Below are positions 1-9,257 of a DNA stretch of 16,731 nucleotides, piece after piece. Source of the stretch: a bacterium. Lineage in GTDB: Bacteria; KSB1; UBA2214. The first letter of the stretch is position 1. Each line of letters opens with the position of its first letter. The translations under genes were made by a program, and so were the position numbers. The DNA is taken from NCBI GenBank assembly GCA_029560815.1, contig JAKQKF010000354.1, positions 1 through 16,731 on the forward strand, given 5' to 3'. The notes beneath the pieces are model-generated. The model did not search any database. It worked only from the letters and a program-made list of their open reading frames with translations, and had not been told where the DNA came from.

Positions 1-1382
1 GCCAGCACAAGCCGTTTCTGCGCCGGGTTGTCGGGCCGGTATTCCGGCCCCGCGTGCCCGCCCTCTCCGCGCGGATCCTCCTTCCAAAAGACCTCGTTCC
101 AGATCTTGCTCATCGAAAACAGCGTCAGCAGTCCGACCACAAGGGCCACCCCCACCGCAAGATAATCCCCCAGATCCATACCCGCCTTGATGACCAGAAA
201 CTTGGCCCAGAAACCGGAGAGGGGCGGAATCCCCGCCAACGAAAGCGCCGGGATGAGAAAGAGCAGGCCGAGCAGGGGATGCGCGGCGTAGACGCCGCCG
301 ATCTCCTTGAGCTTGTAGGAGCCTTTCATCCGCGCCACCACCCCGCTGACGAAGAAGAGGTTGGTCTTGACGATGATGTGGTGGAGGATGTAAAAGATCG
401 CCCCGGCGATTGCCAGCGGCGTAAAGAGCGCCAGACCGAGAATCATATAGCCGATCTGGCTGATGATGTGAAAAGAGAGGATCTTGCGAAAGTCATTCTG
501 CGCCGCTGCGCCCAGAACACCGGTGAGCATGGTCAGCAGCGCAGAGGCCAGCAGCAGCGTGTGGGTGAAGCCGGTATCGTGGACGAAGATGGTGGTGAAA
601 AAGCGGATCAGGGCGTAGACGCCGACCTTGGTCAAAAGCCCGGCGAAAACCGCCGAAACCGCCGCCGGCGGCGTATGGTAGGAGGCCGGCAGCCAGAAAA
701 AGAGGGGAAAGACGGCCGCCTTGACGCCGAAAGCAATCATGAATAGCACCGCCACCACCGTGAGCAGCTGTTTCTGGCCGAGCGCTGGAATCATCCGCGC
801 CAGATCGGCCATATTGAGCGTGCCCGCGATGCCGTAAAGCATGCCGGCCGCCGCGAGAAAAATGGCGGAGGAGAGCAGGTTCAGGGTGACATACTTGATC
901 GCCCCCTCGATCTGACCCCGTTCTCCGCCCAGAGCCAGCAGCACAAAGCTGGCGATCAGCATCACCTCGAACCAGACGTAGAGATTGAAAATGTCCCCGG
1001 TCAGAAAGGCGCCGTTGATGCCCATGAGCAGGAACTGGAGCAGGGGATAATAGAGATATTTCTCCCGCCCGGGATCCATGCTGCCCATCGAATAGAGCGC
1101 CGTGGCAAAGGCGACAACCGCCGTGATCACCACCATCAGCGCTGAAAAGAGATCCGCGACCATGACAACGCCGAAGGGCGCCGGCCATCCGCCTATCGCC
1201 AGGGTCAGGATGCCGTGCGCCCGGACTCCGGCCAGCAGCATGCCGGAGACCAGCAGCGACAGCATGCTCCCGATCAGGTTGATGATGCGGTGCGCGGCCG
1301 CCGCTTTCCAGAAGAGCAGCATCATGGCTGCGCAGAAGAGCGGCAGGACGACCGGCAGTATGACGATCTGGTGCAAATTCAT
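1..1382 (-). CDS. mrpD: Na+/H+ antiporter subunit D, MrpD/MnhD (3' end outside the window)
   Basis: This is a membrane subunit of the multisubunit Mrp cation/proton antiporter, from the same family as complex I subunits NuoL/M/N. I translated 460 codons from the ATG at 1382; the frame is still open at the window edge, and family members are usually about 490-500 residues, so only a short tail is missing. Visible family features are the WFEV segment with Glu139 in the transmembrane helix expected to carry protons, Lys221 in [14 protein letters not shown], Lys252 in [12 protein letters not shown], and the late [12 protein letters not shown] motif. Hydrophobic helices run throughout. The gene follows mrpC by 4 bases. 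An AAAGGA Shine-Dalgarno sits directly against the ATG, so initiation at the TTG two codons later (1376), with a spacing of 6, is also possible. Identity is very secure; the exact start is less so. Confidence 0.95.
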   Translation of the reverse strand, partial: MNLHQIVILPVVLPLFCAAMMLLFWKAAAAHRIINLIGSMLSLLVSGMLLAGVRAHGILTLAIGGWPAPFGVVMVADLFSALMVVITAVVAFATALYSMGSMDPGREKYLYYPLLQFLLMGINGAFLTGDIFNLYVWFEVMLIASFVLLALGGERGQIEGAIKYVTLNLLSSAIFLAAAGMLYGIAGTLNMADLARMIPALGQKQLLTVVAVLFMIAFGVKAAVFPLFFWLPASYHTPPAAVSAVFAGLLTKVGVYALIRFFTTIFVHDTGFTHTLLLASALLTMLTGVLGAAAQNDFRKILSFHIISQIGYMILGLALFTPLAIAGAIFYILHHIIVKTNLFFVSGVVARMKGSYKLKEIGGVYAAHPLLGLLFLIPALSLAGIPPLSGFWAKFLVIKAGMDLGDYLAVGVALVVGLLTLFSMSKIWNEVFWKEDPRGEGGHAGPEYRPDNPAQKRLVL

Positions 1383-1386
1383 TCCT

Positions 1387-1733
<347 letters not shown>

Positions 1734-1737
<4 letters not shown>

Positions 1738-2150
1738 GGCCGGTCCTCCTCAGCGAGTGCAAAGATGATCTTGAGCGCGATGCCGAGCACGAGCAGGAAA
1801 ACCCCGGTATCGAAAAGCAGGGGTGTGCCCACCTTGCCGATGACCGGCAGATTGGTATTCCACCACAGCCCCGTCATGAAGGGTTTGCCGGCCAGGAGAG
1901 CGGGCAGGGTGCTGCCCAGTGCCGTCAGCAGGCCGGCGGCGATGAGGCGGATCGGTTCGGTCCTGAGCGCTTTTTGCGCCTCTGCTATTCCGTTGGCGAT
2001 GAAGTAGAGGGCATAGGCCGCTGCCGCGACCAGTCCGCCGACAAATCCTCCCCCCGGCTCATTGTGGCCCCGCAGCAGCAGAAAGAAAGAAAAGATCAGC
2101 ATCAGCGGCAGCAGATAGCGCGATGCCGTAGCCAGAATGACGGATACCAT
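1734..2150 (-). CDS. mrpB: Na+/H+ antiporter subunit B, MrpB/MnhB
   Basis: This 138-residue integral membrane subunit of the Mrp antiporter carries the family hallmark [16 protein letters not shown] near residue 27. A second typical stretch in the C-terminal third reads [19 protein letters not shown]. Four hydrophobic helices are apparent and the length is normal. I place the start at the ATG at 2150, which shares its first base with the mrpA stop codon (TGATG). An AAGGGG sequence lies 7 bases upstream. A GTG one codon earlier (2153) is an alternative with a spacing of only 4. The downstream end overlaps the mrpC start by 4 bases. Both junctions indicate a translationally coupled operon that keeps subunit amounts balanced. 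Confidence 0.95.
1745..1750 (-). promoter_or_regulatory. Strong Shine-Dalgarno that fixes the TTG start of mrpC
   Basis: AGGAGG on the minus strand lies 7 bases before the TTG at 1737, inside the last codons of mrpB. No ATG is placed suitably, so this site decides the start and implies translational coupling. Confidence 0.75.
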
Positions 2151-4450
2151 CACTGTTCCCCTTTATCCGGGCGCAGTTTCAGCAGGGCGAAGACGCCGAT
2201 CGCGGCGACGGCGAGGACGCTGATCTCGCCCAGGGTGTCGATGGCGCGGAAATCGACGAGAATGACATTGACGATATTCCTGCCCTTGCCGCCGGGAAGG
2301 CTGTTGGCGGCGAAATAGCTCTTCAACTCCGAAACGAGTTCGCCAGCCGTCACGGTCAGCACCATGGCGGTCATGAAGAGCCCCACAGCGGCGGCGACCA
2401 GGGCATCCCGCAGCCGTCTGGAGGGTGGGGAAAAATCGACGAACCTGGGGAGCCGGTAGAGCACGAGCACGAAAAGAATGACAGTCAGAGTCTCGATCGC
2501 AAAGGTGGTCAGGGCCAGATCGGGCGCGCTGTAGAGGATAAAGATGATGCCCATGCAAAAGCCCACCACTCCGATCGCGACCACCGCCTTGAGGCGTGAA
2601 GAGGAGGTGATCACCATAACCGAGGCGATGATGATAATGGCGGCCAGGACGGCCTCATAAAAGGTGATGGTGAATTCGGGCAGGCGCATCGCGACCCCCT
2701 GCGCGCGCAACAGGGCAAAACCGGCCGTTCCCACCGCCGTGACCAGGATGAAGAGGAGATAGCGGCGCAGCGATCCGTTCTGCAGCAGCCGGGTCTGCCA
2801 TCCGGCCAGGCGGAGCATGCCATTCAGGCCGGCTTCATACCAGACGGAGGGTTTGAGCGCATCCGCCATCCGCCAGGAGAGAGCGGCGCCGGCGCGGCCC
2901 GTGCGGATGCGGTAGAGGCCAAGCCCGAGCAAGAGTGTGACCAGGCTCAGCACCAGCACCAGATTGAAGCCGTGCCAGAGTTTGATCCTGAGCCCCAGCT
3001 CTTCGGTCAGGATGCTGAGTGCGGAGCGGTCGAGGAGGCTGCCGATGAAGAAATCTGGAAAGAGGCCGATCAGCAGTCCCAGCACTGCTAAAAGTGCCGG
3101 GCCGATGAGCATCTTGAGCGGCGCCTCGTGGGGATTTTTAAGAGTCTCCTGCCGCCCGCCCCAGAAGGGCCTGAATCCCACCAGCAGGGTGACCATCACG
3201 ACCAGGGCATTGGCGGCCACCGCGGCCGCCAGCAGCCAGGGTCCCCAGGTCTCAACCTCGAGTATGGCGGAATAGACCGTCTCCTTGCCGATAAAGCCGA
3301 CCAGGGGGATGATGCCCATCATCGAAAAGGAGGCGAGAGCGGCGGTCACCGCGGAAACCGGCATCAGCCGCTTCAATCCGCCCAGGCGTGCCACATCGCG
3401 GGTGCCGGTCTCGTGATCAAGGGTGCCGGCGACCAGAAAAAGGGTGCCCTTGTAGAGCGAGTGGGCGACCAGGTAGATAAAAAAGGCCTTGATAGCCAGC
3501 CGCGAGCCGATCCCCAGCAGCAGGGTGAGGGTGCCGAGCACGCAGAGCGTGGAGTAGGCGAGCAGCTTTTTCAGATCGCTCTGCTTCCAGGAGAGCAGGG
3601 CGGCGGCGACCATGGTGATGGCGCCCGCCGCCAGAATCGTATCCTGCCAGAGCGCCGTCCCGCCGAGAATATGATTAAAACGCGCGATCAGGTAGATGCC
3701 CGCTTTGACCATTGTGGCCGAATGGAGGTAGGCGCTGACCGGGGTCGGCGCCTCCATGGCGTTGGGGAGCCAGAAATGAAAGGGGAACTGGGCCGATTTG
3801 GTGAGGGCACCGAGCAGAAAAAGGAGGGCTACCGCCGGGTAAGCCGGCGCGGCGATGATCTGGCTGCGCAGGTCGTAAAGGGCCGAAATCTCCAGGCTGC
3901 CCGTGATCCGGGCGAGCAGGATCATCCCCGCCATCAGGGCGAGCCCCCCGCCGCCGGTGACCAGCAGCGCCTGCAGGGCCGCCTTGCGCGCCCCCTCCCG
4001 GTGATGGTTAAAGCCGATGAGCAGGTAGGAGGTGACGCTGGTCAGCTCCCAGAAAAGAAAAAGGGCGATCATATTGTCGGCGAGGACCAGCCCGAGCATG
4101 GCGGTCATGAAGAGACCGATATAGAGATAGAAACGGCCGGCGTGGGCATACTCTTTCATATAGGCCCCGGCGTAGAGAAAAACCGCCATGCCGATGAGGG
4201 TGATGATCAGGACGAAGGTGAGACTGAGGCCGTCGAGCACGAAGGAGAGGTTGATGCCGAGTTCCGGTATCCAGGAGGTGCTCTCCCGGATGATCCCGCC
4301 GTCAGCGATTTCGCGATAGCGGCCGAGGAAGCGGATGAAAAGGTAGAGCGGAAAGGTGACAGCGATCCAGCCGAACCGGGACTTGAAGCGCTGGTAGAGC
4401 AGCGGCCCGGCGGCTGAAGCGCAGAGTCCTGTCAGAATCAGTTCAAGCAT
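2150..4450 (-). CDS. mrpA: Na+/H+ antiporter subunit A, MrpA/MnhA (with fused MbhD/MbhE-like C-terminus)
   Basis: This is the largest Mrp subunit, 766 residues, in the inner membrane. Residues about 60-470 form a NuoL-like proton-transport core: [10 protein letters not shown] with Glu135, Lys218 in [17 protein letters not shown], the following [15 protein letters not shown] segment, and Lys249. Residues about 590-670 resemble MbhD ([20 protein letters not shown]). Residues about 680-761 resemble MbhE and include the typical [19 protein letters not shown] stretch. This fused layout and length are normal for MrpA. The ATG at 4450 lacks a clear Shine-Dalgarno, and 172 bases separate it from the antiporter-like gene upstream, so it may start its own transcript. 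Its stop overlaps mrpB. The complex exports Na+ (or other cations) using the proton gradient, for salt and alkaline pH tolerance. Confidence 0.95.
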   Translation of the reverse strand: MLELILTGLCASAAGPLLYQRFKSRFGWIAVTFPLYLFIRFLGRYREIADGGIIRESTSWIPELGINLSFVLDGLSLTFVLIITLIGMAVFLYAGAYMKEYAHAGRFYLYIGLFMTAMLGLVLADNMIALFLFWELTSVTSYLLIGFNHHREGARKAALQALLVTGGGGLALMAGMILLARITGSLEISALYDLRSQIIAAPAYPAVALLFLLGALTKSAQFPFHFWLPNAMEAPTPVSAYLHSATMVKAGIYLIARFNHILGGTALWQDTILAAGAITMVAAALLSWKQSDLKKLLAYSTLCVLGTLTLLLGIGSRLAIKAFFIYLVAHSLYKGTLFLVAGTLDHETGTRDVARLGGLKRLMPVSAVTAALASFSMMGIIPLVGFIGKETVYSAILEVETWGPWLLAAAVAANALVVMVTLLVGFRPFWGGRQETLKNPHEAPLKMLIGPALLAVLGLLIGLFPDFFIGSLLDRSALSILTEELGLRIKLWHGFNLVLVLSLVTLLLGLGLYRIRTGRAGAALSWRMADALKPSVWYEAGLNGMLRLAGWQTRLLQNGSLRRYLLFILVTAVGTAGFALLRAQGVAMRLPEFTITFYEAVLAAIIIIASVMVITSSSRLKAVVAIGVVGFCMGIIFILYSAPDLALTTFAIETLTVILFVLVLYRLPRFVDFSPPSRRLRDALVAAAVGLFMTAMVLTVTAGELVSELKSYFAANSLPGGKGRNIVNVILVDFRAIDTLGEISVLAVAAIGVFALLKLRPDKGEQ

Positions 4451-4522
4451 GGGGCGGAATCGCTCGCGTTAGGAGTGAGGATGCCGCAGCCTGAAATCAG
4501 GCCGGCGGCCGTGCTACCGGAA

Positions 4523-4551
4523 AAAATAACACTTGGCCCGGGGAAAAACAA
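4523..4551 (-). promoter_or_regulatory. Candidate sigma-70-type promoter for the mrp operon
   Basis: On the minus strand TTGTTT (4551-4546) is followed after exactly 17 bases by TATTTT (4528-4523). Transcription would begin near 4516, giving a leader of roughly 65 bases before the mrpA ATG at 4450. This is the most AT-rich part of an otherwise GC-rich gap. The call rests on hexamer matches only, and FCB-type sigma factors may prefer other motifs. Confidence 0.35.
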
Positions 4552-4580
4552 GATAAAAGATTGGCTCCTCGTCCCCGGGC
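4536..4580. repeat. Perfect 9-base inverted repeat, spacer 27, upstream of mrpA
   Basis: GCCCGGGGA (4536-4544) and TCCCCGGGC (4572-4580) are exact reverse complements. The left arm lies in the 17-base spacer of the candidate mrp promoter and the right arm lies just upstream of its -35 box, so the repeat brackets the promoter like a pair of operator half-sites. Read as RNA from the antiporter gene it would be a GC stem followed about nine bases later by a run of six U, a poor but possible terminator. The loop is long for a terminator. Chance occurrence in GC-rich DNA cannot be excluded. Confidence 0.45.
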
Positions 4581-4622
4581 AGGGGCGCGGGACGATAGCG
4601 TGCCGGTCCCTGCTCCTGCCGC

Positions 4623-5210
4623 TCAATCCTGCTTGCGCCGCAAGAGGCGGCGGATGCGCGGTTCACGCAGAAACAATGCGGTGATGGTGATCAGGGTGAG
4701 CGGCGCAGCGAAAAAGAGCATCATCCAGTTGAAGAGATGAAGGGCGTCGTGCTGCGCGGCATCTAGCAGAAGATAGGCCGTATAGGCCAAATAATAGGCG
4801 ATGAAAAGCCAGCCCTCCCAGCGTGAGATCATGTAGCCGGTGTAAAGAATGGGCAAGGTTGCGGCGGCCACGATGACCATCACCGGCAGATCGAAACCGC
4901 GTGCGGCTTCGGAGACAAGAAATCCTCCGGGCGCAATCAGGGCGCTGATGCCGAGCGCTCCGAGCAGGTTGAAGAGGTTGCTGCCGACCACATTGCCGAG
5001 GGCGATATCCGCCTGACCACTCAGGGTGGCCTGAACATTGGTGGCGAGTTCCGGCGCACTCGTACCCATGGCGACTACCGTGAGTCCGATGATCAGGGGC
5101 GAGAGGCCCAGCGTGGCCGCCAGGCGCGAGGCGCCGCGCACCAGCCATTCACCCCCTCCGATAAGGCAGAGCACCCCTGCCAAAAATACAATTCCCGTTA
5201 TCGGCGTCAT
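4623..5210 (-). CDS. Half-length Ca2+/Na+ (cation) antiporter-like protein, single alpha-repeat
   Basis: This 195-residue membrane protein belongs to the Ca2+/cation antiporter superfamily (YrbG/CaxA type). Normal members have about 310-350 residues and two internally repeated, oppositely oriented halves, each with an alpha motif. Only one alpha motif is present here: GLTVVAMGTSAPELATN followed by DIALGNVVGSNLFNLL (residues about 39-84). The protein up to the motif resembles the first half of full-length relatives. The part after it (RGFDLPVMVIV, then ISRWEGWLFIAYYLAYTAYLLL and a final helix) resembles the end of the second half. About six helices are visible and the tail is strongly basic. 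The start is the ATG at 5210, with a weak AAGGG 13 bases upstream. It precedes the mrp genes, suggesting a shared role in ion balance. Whether it transports anything is unknown. Confidence 0.8.
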   Translation of the reverse strand: MTPITGIVFLAGVLCLIGGGEWLVRGASRLAATLGLSPLIIGLTVVAMGTSAPELATNVQATLSGQADIALGNVVGSNLFNLLGALGISALIAPGGFLVSEAARGFDLPVMVIVAAATLPILYTGYMISRWEGWLFIAYYLAYTAYLLLDAAQHDALHLFNWMMLFFAAPLTLITITALFLREPRIRRLLRRKQD

Positions 5211-5254
5211 AGAGGTCAGATATCCCTTATCTGGTTCGCGTCTCTGGAACCCGG

Positions 5255-5286
5255 ATTATATTTTGCCGCATACCCTGCCGGTGCAA
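5255..5286 (-). promoter_or_regulatory. Candidate promoter for the antiporter-like gene
   Basis: A perfect TATAAT (5260-5255, minus strand) lies 44 bases before the ATG at 5210. A partial -35 match TTGCAC (5286-5281) is 20 bases away, longer than the ideal 17. The -10 is the main support. Confidence 0.4.
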
Positions 5287-5303
5287 AGCCTTGCGTTAAG
5301 GCT
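5287..5303 (-). terminator. Small hairpin after the C26 gene, weak terminator candidate
   Basis: AGCCTT and AAGGCT form a 6-bp stem with the 5-base loop AACGC on the minus strand, about 45 bases after the stop of the amidotransferase-like gene and just ahead of the candidate promoter for the antiporter gene. There is no real U-run (only TTG follows), so termination here is doubtful. Confidence 0.2.
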
Positions 5304-5348
5304 GCGGCCGGCTCTTCTCCATTCTTTCGCTTCCGCAGGTCAGGGCCG

Positions 5349-6461
5349 TCAGGGCGCCGGCTGCAGCGCGGCGGCAAAATGACGCCAGAATTTCAGGTGG
5401 AACTCGAGACTGCCGCGCGCCTTGAGATAGTCGTGCATCGTCACCAGGACCGTATCGGCGGGGCTGACCTTGTGGCCGTTCCCCTCTGCGGCATAGATCG
5501 CCCCGTTCTCCGGATGGAACTGCACGCCGAGGAGGTTCCGGTAGCGTTGGTGGGTGAGTGCTTCCACCACTTTGCCATCGAGCGAAACGGCGGCGGCCTG
5601 CAGATCCCGGCCCAGCTTCTTCACCGCCTGATGGTGGCTGCTGCAGACCAGGGGATACTCCTCTCTCCCCATCCCCATCTCCCGCACAAAGGGGCTCTCC
5701 GGCTTGAAGCGGATGGGCTGGAAATGGCACCAGAAAAAATTGTCGTGCGGAAAAAGTCTGGACCAGTAGTTGTCGTGGCGTTTACTCTCATCCAGGGCAA
5801 GATAGTCCTCCACAAAGCGGAGCTTGTAGATTTCGCTGGCGATATCCTGGACCATAGTGCCGCCGGCGGCGACGTTCATGGTCTGCATGCCGAGGCAGAA
5901 AGCCCGGATGACATAGTCCGGTTTCTCTTTCAGCAGGGGGGTAAAGCCGGGATTCTGCCTGCCGCCGAGGAGGTGAAAGAGGAAGGAGAGTTCGAAGAAG
6001 TGGCGTTCGGGGGTGACGATGGCGGTGAGCAGACCGGTCTTTTGGCCGTAGACGGCGGGTGGAATGTCGGCCCCGCCGTAAAACAGGGCGGCGTCGCTCT
6101 CCCTGAGCAGGCGGCGAAAGTCCGGCGTGCAGGGATTTTCCCGGTAGAGGTTCTCCGGAGTCAATTCGCCCGCGATGATCTCGAAACGGAGCCAGGCAGG
6201 GCGCTGCTCGCCGAGGTGGTCGCGGATCGCGGCGCCGCTGCGCTCCACCTGCGCGCCATAGACGGCGATCAGCAGCGGATGATCGAGCGGCACGACCCGG
6301 GTTTCGACCATGCGAATCATATCCTCAATGTCGCCCCGGCCGGGATTGACCAGCAGGATGCGGACGCTGTCGGCCGCGACGGCGGGGTGTGCCCCGGGAC
6401 GGCCGGTGGCCGTCAGGATCAGCGCAACGGTGATTAACAGACGGGTCACGAACTTGTTCAT
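5349..6461 (-). CDS. Secreted class I glutamine amidotransferase-like protein (peptidase C26 type)
   Basis: This 370-residue protein starts with a clear Sec signal peptide (residues 1-30, ending near AVAA), so it should act outside the cytoplasm. The rest has the signature of the C26 / gamma-glutamyl-GABA hydrolase group. It has a GGADIPP loop near 129-135, the nucleophile Cys189 in AFCLGMQTMNVAAGG, the SSHHQAVKK segment near 274, and His316 with Glu318 in LGVQFHPENG completing the triad. Such enzymes hydrolyse gamma-glutamyl amide bonds; the substrate here is unknown. A 28-residue insert near 217-260, rich in aromatic residues, follows the nucleophile region. The ATG has a good GAGAGG Shine-Dalgarno with a spacing of 6. 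The gene lies 85 bases after priA on the same strand. The family call is firm, the substrate open. Confidence 0.88.
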   Translation of the reverse strand: MNKFVTRLLITVALILTATGRPGAHPAVAADSVRILLVNPGRGDIEDMIRMVETRVVPLDHPLLIAVYGAQVERSGAAIRDHLGEQRPAWLRFEIIAGELTPENLYRENPCTPDFRRLLRESDAALFYGGADIPPAVYGQKTGLLTAIVTPERHFFELSFLFHLLGGRQNPGFTPLLKEKPDYVIRAFCLGMQTMNVAAGGTMVQDIASEIYKLRFVEDYLALDESKRHDNYWSRLFPHDNFFWCHFQPIRFKPESPFVREMGMGREEYPLVCSSHHQAVKKLGRDLQAAAVSLDGKVVEALTHQRYRNLLGVQFHPENGAIYAAEGNGHKVSPADTVLVTMHDYLKARGSLEFHLKFWRHFAAALQPAP

Positions 6462-6483
6462 CGGCTACCTCTCATCGATTCGG

Positions 6484-6510
6484 GGGCGCTGTGTTTTCCG
6501 GTCAGCGCCC
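6484..6510. repeat. Perfect 8-bp hairpin between priA and the C26 gene
   Basis: GGGCGCTG (6484-6491) and CAGCGCCC (6503-6510) pair perfectly across an 11-base loop. On the minus strand it sits between the priA stop and the Shine-Dalgarno of the next gene. No U-run follows on either strand, so it is not a typical terminator. It may protect the mRNA end or be chance. Confidence 0.35.
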
Positions 6511-6546
6511 GTAATTGCGCGTTGGCTGCGGCGCGCGGTACAGCAG

Positions 6547-9045
6547 CTACATGATCGAGGTCGGATCGACATCGATGATGATCTGCACTCCCCGGGCGCG
6601 GTGCTTTTTACGGAACTCTTCCATGGCCTGGCGCAGGGCCGTTCTGGTCAGGCTCCCCCCCGCATCGCTCTCCTTGCTGCTCATCAGCAGCATCTGATAC
6701 CGGTAGAGCCCCTCCAGGCGCGCCAGAGGCGAGGGGGCGGGCCCTAGCGCCCGGTAGGCGTCATCCGGCCGCAGACAGGTAGCGAAGTGGTTTGCGGTTC
6801 GCAGCACGGCAGCCTCCTCCTCTCCCTTGAAAAGGAGGTGGGTCATCCGGCTGAAGGGGGGATAGCCGAGGGGCTCGCGCTCCTTGACCTCGGCGGCGTA
6901 AAAATTGACATAGTCGTGATTGCGCACAAAGAGAAGGGCGGAGTGCTCCGGAGTGAAGGTCTGGATCACCACCTCGCCGAGGCGCTCCTTGCGCCCGGCG
7001 CGGCCGGCCACCTGGGTGAGGAGCTGAAAGGTGCGCTCGCCGGCGCGGAAATCGGGAAAATGGAGTTCCGAGTCGGCCGAAATCACCCCCACCAGAGTGA
7101 CGCGGGGAAAGTCGAGCCCCTTGGCCACCATCTGTGTGCCGAGGAGGATCCGGTATTCGCCGCGGCCGAAGGCGCTGAGGATGCGGTCATGGGCGTGCCG
7201 GCCGCGGGTGGTGTCGAGATCCATGCGCACCGCCGCGACGCCCGGAAAAAGTTCCTTGAGTTCCTCTTCGATACGCTGGGTGCCGATACCGCGAAAGAAG
7301 AGGTCGCTCCCGCCGCATTGCGGGCAGAGCTCCGGGGCCTTGCGCGTAAAGCCGCAGTAGTGGCACTTGAGCAGCCGGCCGCGCAGGTGATAGGTGAGCG
7401 AGATCGAGCAGTTCTCGCACTCGGCGACATAACCGCAGCTGCTGCACTTGAAGAGGGTGGCGAATCCGCGGCGGTTCTGAAAAAGGATGATCTGTTCACC
7501 GCGCGCCAGTTTTTCGTCGATTTTCTGGCGCAGATAGCGCGAAAAGATAATCGGATCTTTGCGGCCGATGATTTTGGGCTCGCTGCGCATATCGACAAAG
7601 GCGATCCCGGGCATGGGGACGTCATCGATGCGGTTGGGCATCGAGATCAGCCGGTACTTGCCGGAGAGGGCATTGTAGTAGCTTTCAAGCGCGGGCGTGG
7701 CCGAGCCGAGAACGACCACCGCCCGGTCCAGTTTGGCGCGCATGACCGCCACATCGCGGGCGTGGTAGCGCGGGGTGAGGTCATTCTGCTTGTACGAAGG
7801 TTCGTGCTCCTCGTCGACCACGATCAGGCGGACATCGGCGAGGGGGGCGAAAATGGCCGAGCGCGGACCGATGACGATGCGGTGTTGGCCTTCCCATGTG
7901 GCGCGCCAGGAGTCATAACGCTCGCCCGGGGACATCCGGCTGTGAAAAACCGCCACCATGCGGCCGAAATGGGCGCGGAAACGCCGCACCATCTGCGGGG
8001 TGAGGGCGATCTCGGGCACCAGGACAATGGCGGAGCCGCCCTCCCTGAGGACGCGGGCGATGGCCTCGATATAGACCTGGGTCTTGCCGCTGCCGGTCAC
8101 CCCGTGAATGAGGGCGGTTGCGAACTGACGGCGCTCGAGCTCTCCATTGACGATGCGCAGGGCCTCCTGCTGGCCGGCATTGAGCACCAGCTGCGGCGGC
8201 GGGGCGACCTCGAGCTCGCCGTAATAGTCGCGCTGGACCACCGAGCGGTTGCGCAGCAGGATGCCGCGCGCCTCCAGAGCGGAGACGGCATCCGCAGGAA
8301 CGCGCGCCTCGCGCGCCAGATCGCCGCGGCCCAGCTCCTCGCCCACATGCTGGCAGAGATAGTCGAGCAAGGCGGCCTGGCGCGGCGCGCTCTTGCGCAG
8401 TTCCGTCGCCAGCACGAAGAGGCTCTCCTCGTTCCATTCAGCGGCGGTCCGGACGAAATTCTCGAATTTCTGGCCGACCCTGGGGCGCGGCAGCATCAGT
8501 TCGTAGCGGATAAAACCGGCCTGGCGCAGTTTGGCCAGGCTGGCGTCAATGCTGACGGCATCGGAGCGGCTGATGAGTTCCCGCACCGGCAGGGGGTTTT
8601 TCTCCGCGAGCTGGCGGACGATCTGGGCCTGGCGCGGCGCCCGTTTTTCGAGCAGCTCCGCCAGCCGGGCGGGATCCGCATGCGTGAGACGCGCTACCTT
8701 GACCGAGTTCTTGTGAATGCCCGAGGGCAGCGCCGCCTTGAGCACCTCCCCCCAGCCGCAGAGATAGTACTGGGCGATCCAGCGCGCCAGCTCCAGCACC
8801 TCGGGCGTGAAGAGGGGCACCGGGTCGAGCACCTCCTCAATCGCCTTCAAACCGGCGCGATCGGCGGCTGCGCTCAACCCGACCACAAAACCGGTCGATT
8901 TGCGCGCTCCGAATTCCGCCAGCACGCGCATCCCCGGCAGGAGATCACCCCGGAATTTCTCCGGGATGGTGTAGGTATAGGCATGATCGACCGGGACGGG
9001 AAAAACCACCTGGGCGAAACTATTGTTTTCGTTATTCAACTGCAA
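6547..9045 (-). CDS. priA: Primosomal replication-restart helicase PriA
   Basis: PriA is a 3'-5' superfamily 2 DNA helicase that recognises stalled forks and reloads the replicative helicase. At 832 residues it is slightly longer than E. coli PriA (732). The N-terminal DNA-binding domain begins with FAQVVFPVPVDHAYTYTIPE. The motor has Walker A GVTGSGKT (315-322), VPEIALTPQ (343-351), the DEEH box (411-414), GSAT (447-450), and late motifs GTQMVAKGLDFP (636-647) and QVAGRAGR (678-685). Eight zinc-binding cysteines are intact: 534, 537, 543, 546, 561, 564, 574 and 577. The start is uncertain. A TTG at 9045 gives a natural N-terminus, with an AAGGG 14 bases upstream, and no ATG lies nearby in frame. 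It ends in TAG, showing that amber is a normal stop in this genome. Confidence 0.96.
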   Translation of the reverse strand: MQLNNENNSFAQVVFPVPVDHAYTYTIPEKFRGDLLPGMRVLAEFGARKSTGFVVGLSAAADRAGLKAIEEVLDPVPLFTPEVLELARWIAQYYLCGWGEVLKAALPSGIHKNSVKVARLTHADPARLAELLEKRAPRQAQIVRQLAEKNPLPVRELISRSDAVSIDASLAKLRQAGFIRYELMLPRPRVGQKFENFVRTAAEWNEESLFVLATELRKSAPRQAALLDYLCQHVGEELGRGDLAREARVPADAVSALEARGILLRNRSVVQRDYYGELEVAPPPQLVLNAGQQEALRIVNGELERRQFATALIHGVTGSGKTQVYIEAIARVLREGGSAIVLVPEIALTPQMVRRFRAHFGRMVAVFHSRMSPGERYDSWRATWEGQHRIVIGPRSAIFAPLADVRLIVVDEEHEPSYKQNDLTPRYHARDVAVMRAKLDRAVVVLGSATPALESYYNALSGKYRLISMPNRIDDVPMPGIAFVDMRSEPKIIGRKDPIIFSRYLRQKIDEKLARGEQIILFQNRRGFATLFKCSSCGYVAECENCSISLTYHLRGRLLKCHYCGFTRKAPELCPQCGGSDLFFRGIGTQRIEEELKELFPGVAAVRMDLDTTRGRHAHDRILSAFGRGEYRILLGTQMVAKGLDFPRVTLVGVISADSELHFPDFRAGERTFQLLTQVAGRAGRKERLGEVVIQTFTPEHSALLFVRNHDYVNFYAAEVKEREPLGYPPFSRMTHLLFKGEEEAAVLRTANHFATCLRPDDAYRALGPAPSPLARLEGLYRYQMLLMSSKESDAGGSLTRTALRQAMEEFRKKHRARGVQIIIDVDPTSIM

Positions 9046-9218
9046 AATGGCGGGGCTTTCCCTTCAGAGTGGATGTTCGCAGCGGCCGGGTGGTCTCTCC
9101 GGCCATCCTCGCATCGGCCGCCGGCCGCATATAAAACCAAATTAGCTATTCAAGGAGTCAAAATCAAGAAGTATTCAGGCGGAAACCGGACGGCCGGAAA
9201 CCCGCTTCGAAAAAAACC

Positions 9219-9247
9219 TTGCGAATCAGCCCAATTTTTTGTATCTA
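9219..9247 (+). promoter_or_regulatory. Candidate promoter for the cyclophilin-subtilase unit
   Basis: TTGCGA (9219-9224) is followed after exactly 17 bases by TATCTA (9242-9247), in an AT-rich patch of the divergent gap between priA and the lipoprotein gene. The -35 matches 4 of 6 consensus bases and the -10 only 3 of 6. The implied leader is about 55 bases. Confidence 0.3.
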
Positions 9248-9257
9248 TTGCAGTATG

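Noticed and set aside
6484..6510. Intrinsic terminator after priA
   Set aside because: The 8-bp hairpin is perfect but neither strand has a U-run after it, and the next gene's ribosome site follows closely.
8180..8348. Repeated GC-rich short palindromes within priA, considered as a repeat element
   Set aside because: They follow from the GC-rich codons of an intact reading frame and have no regular spacing.
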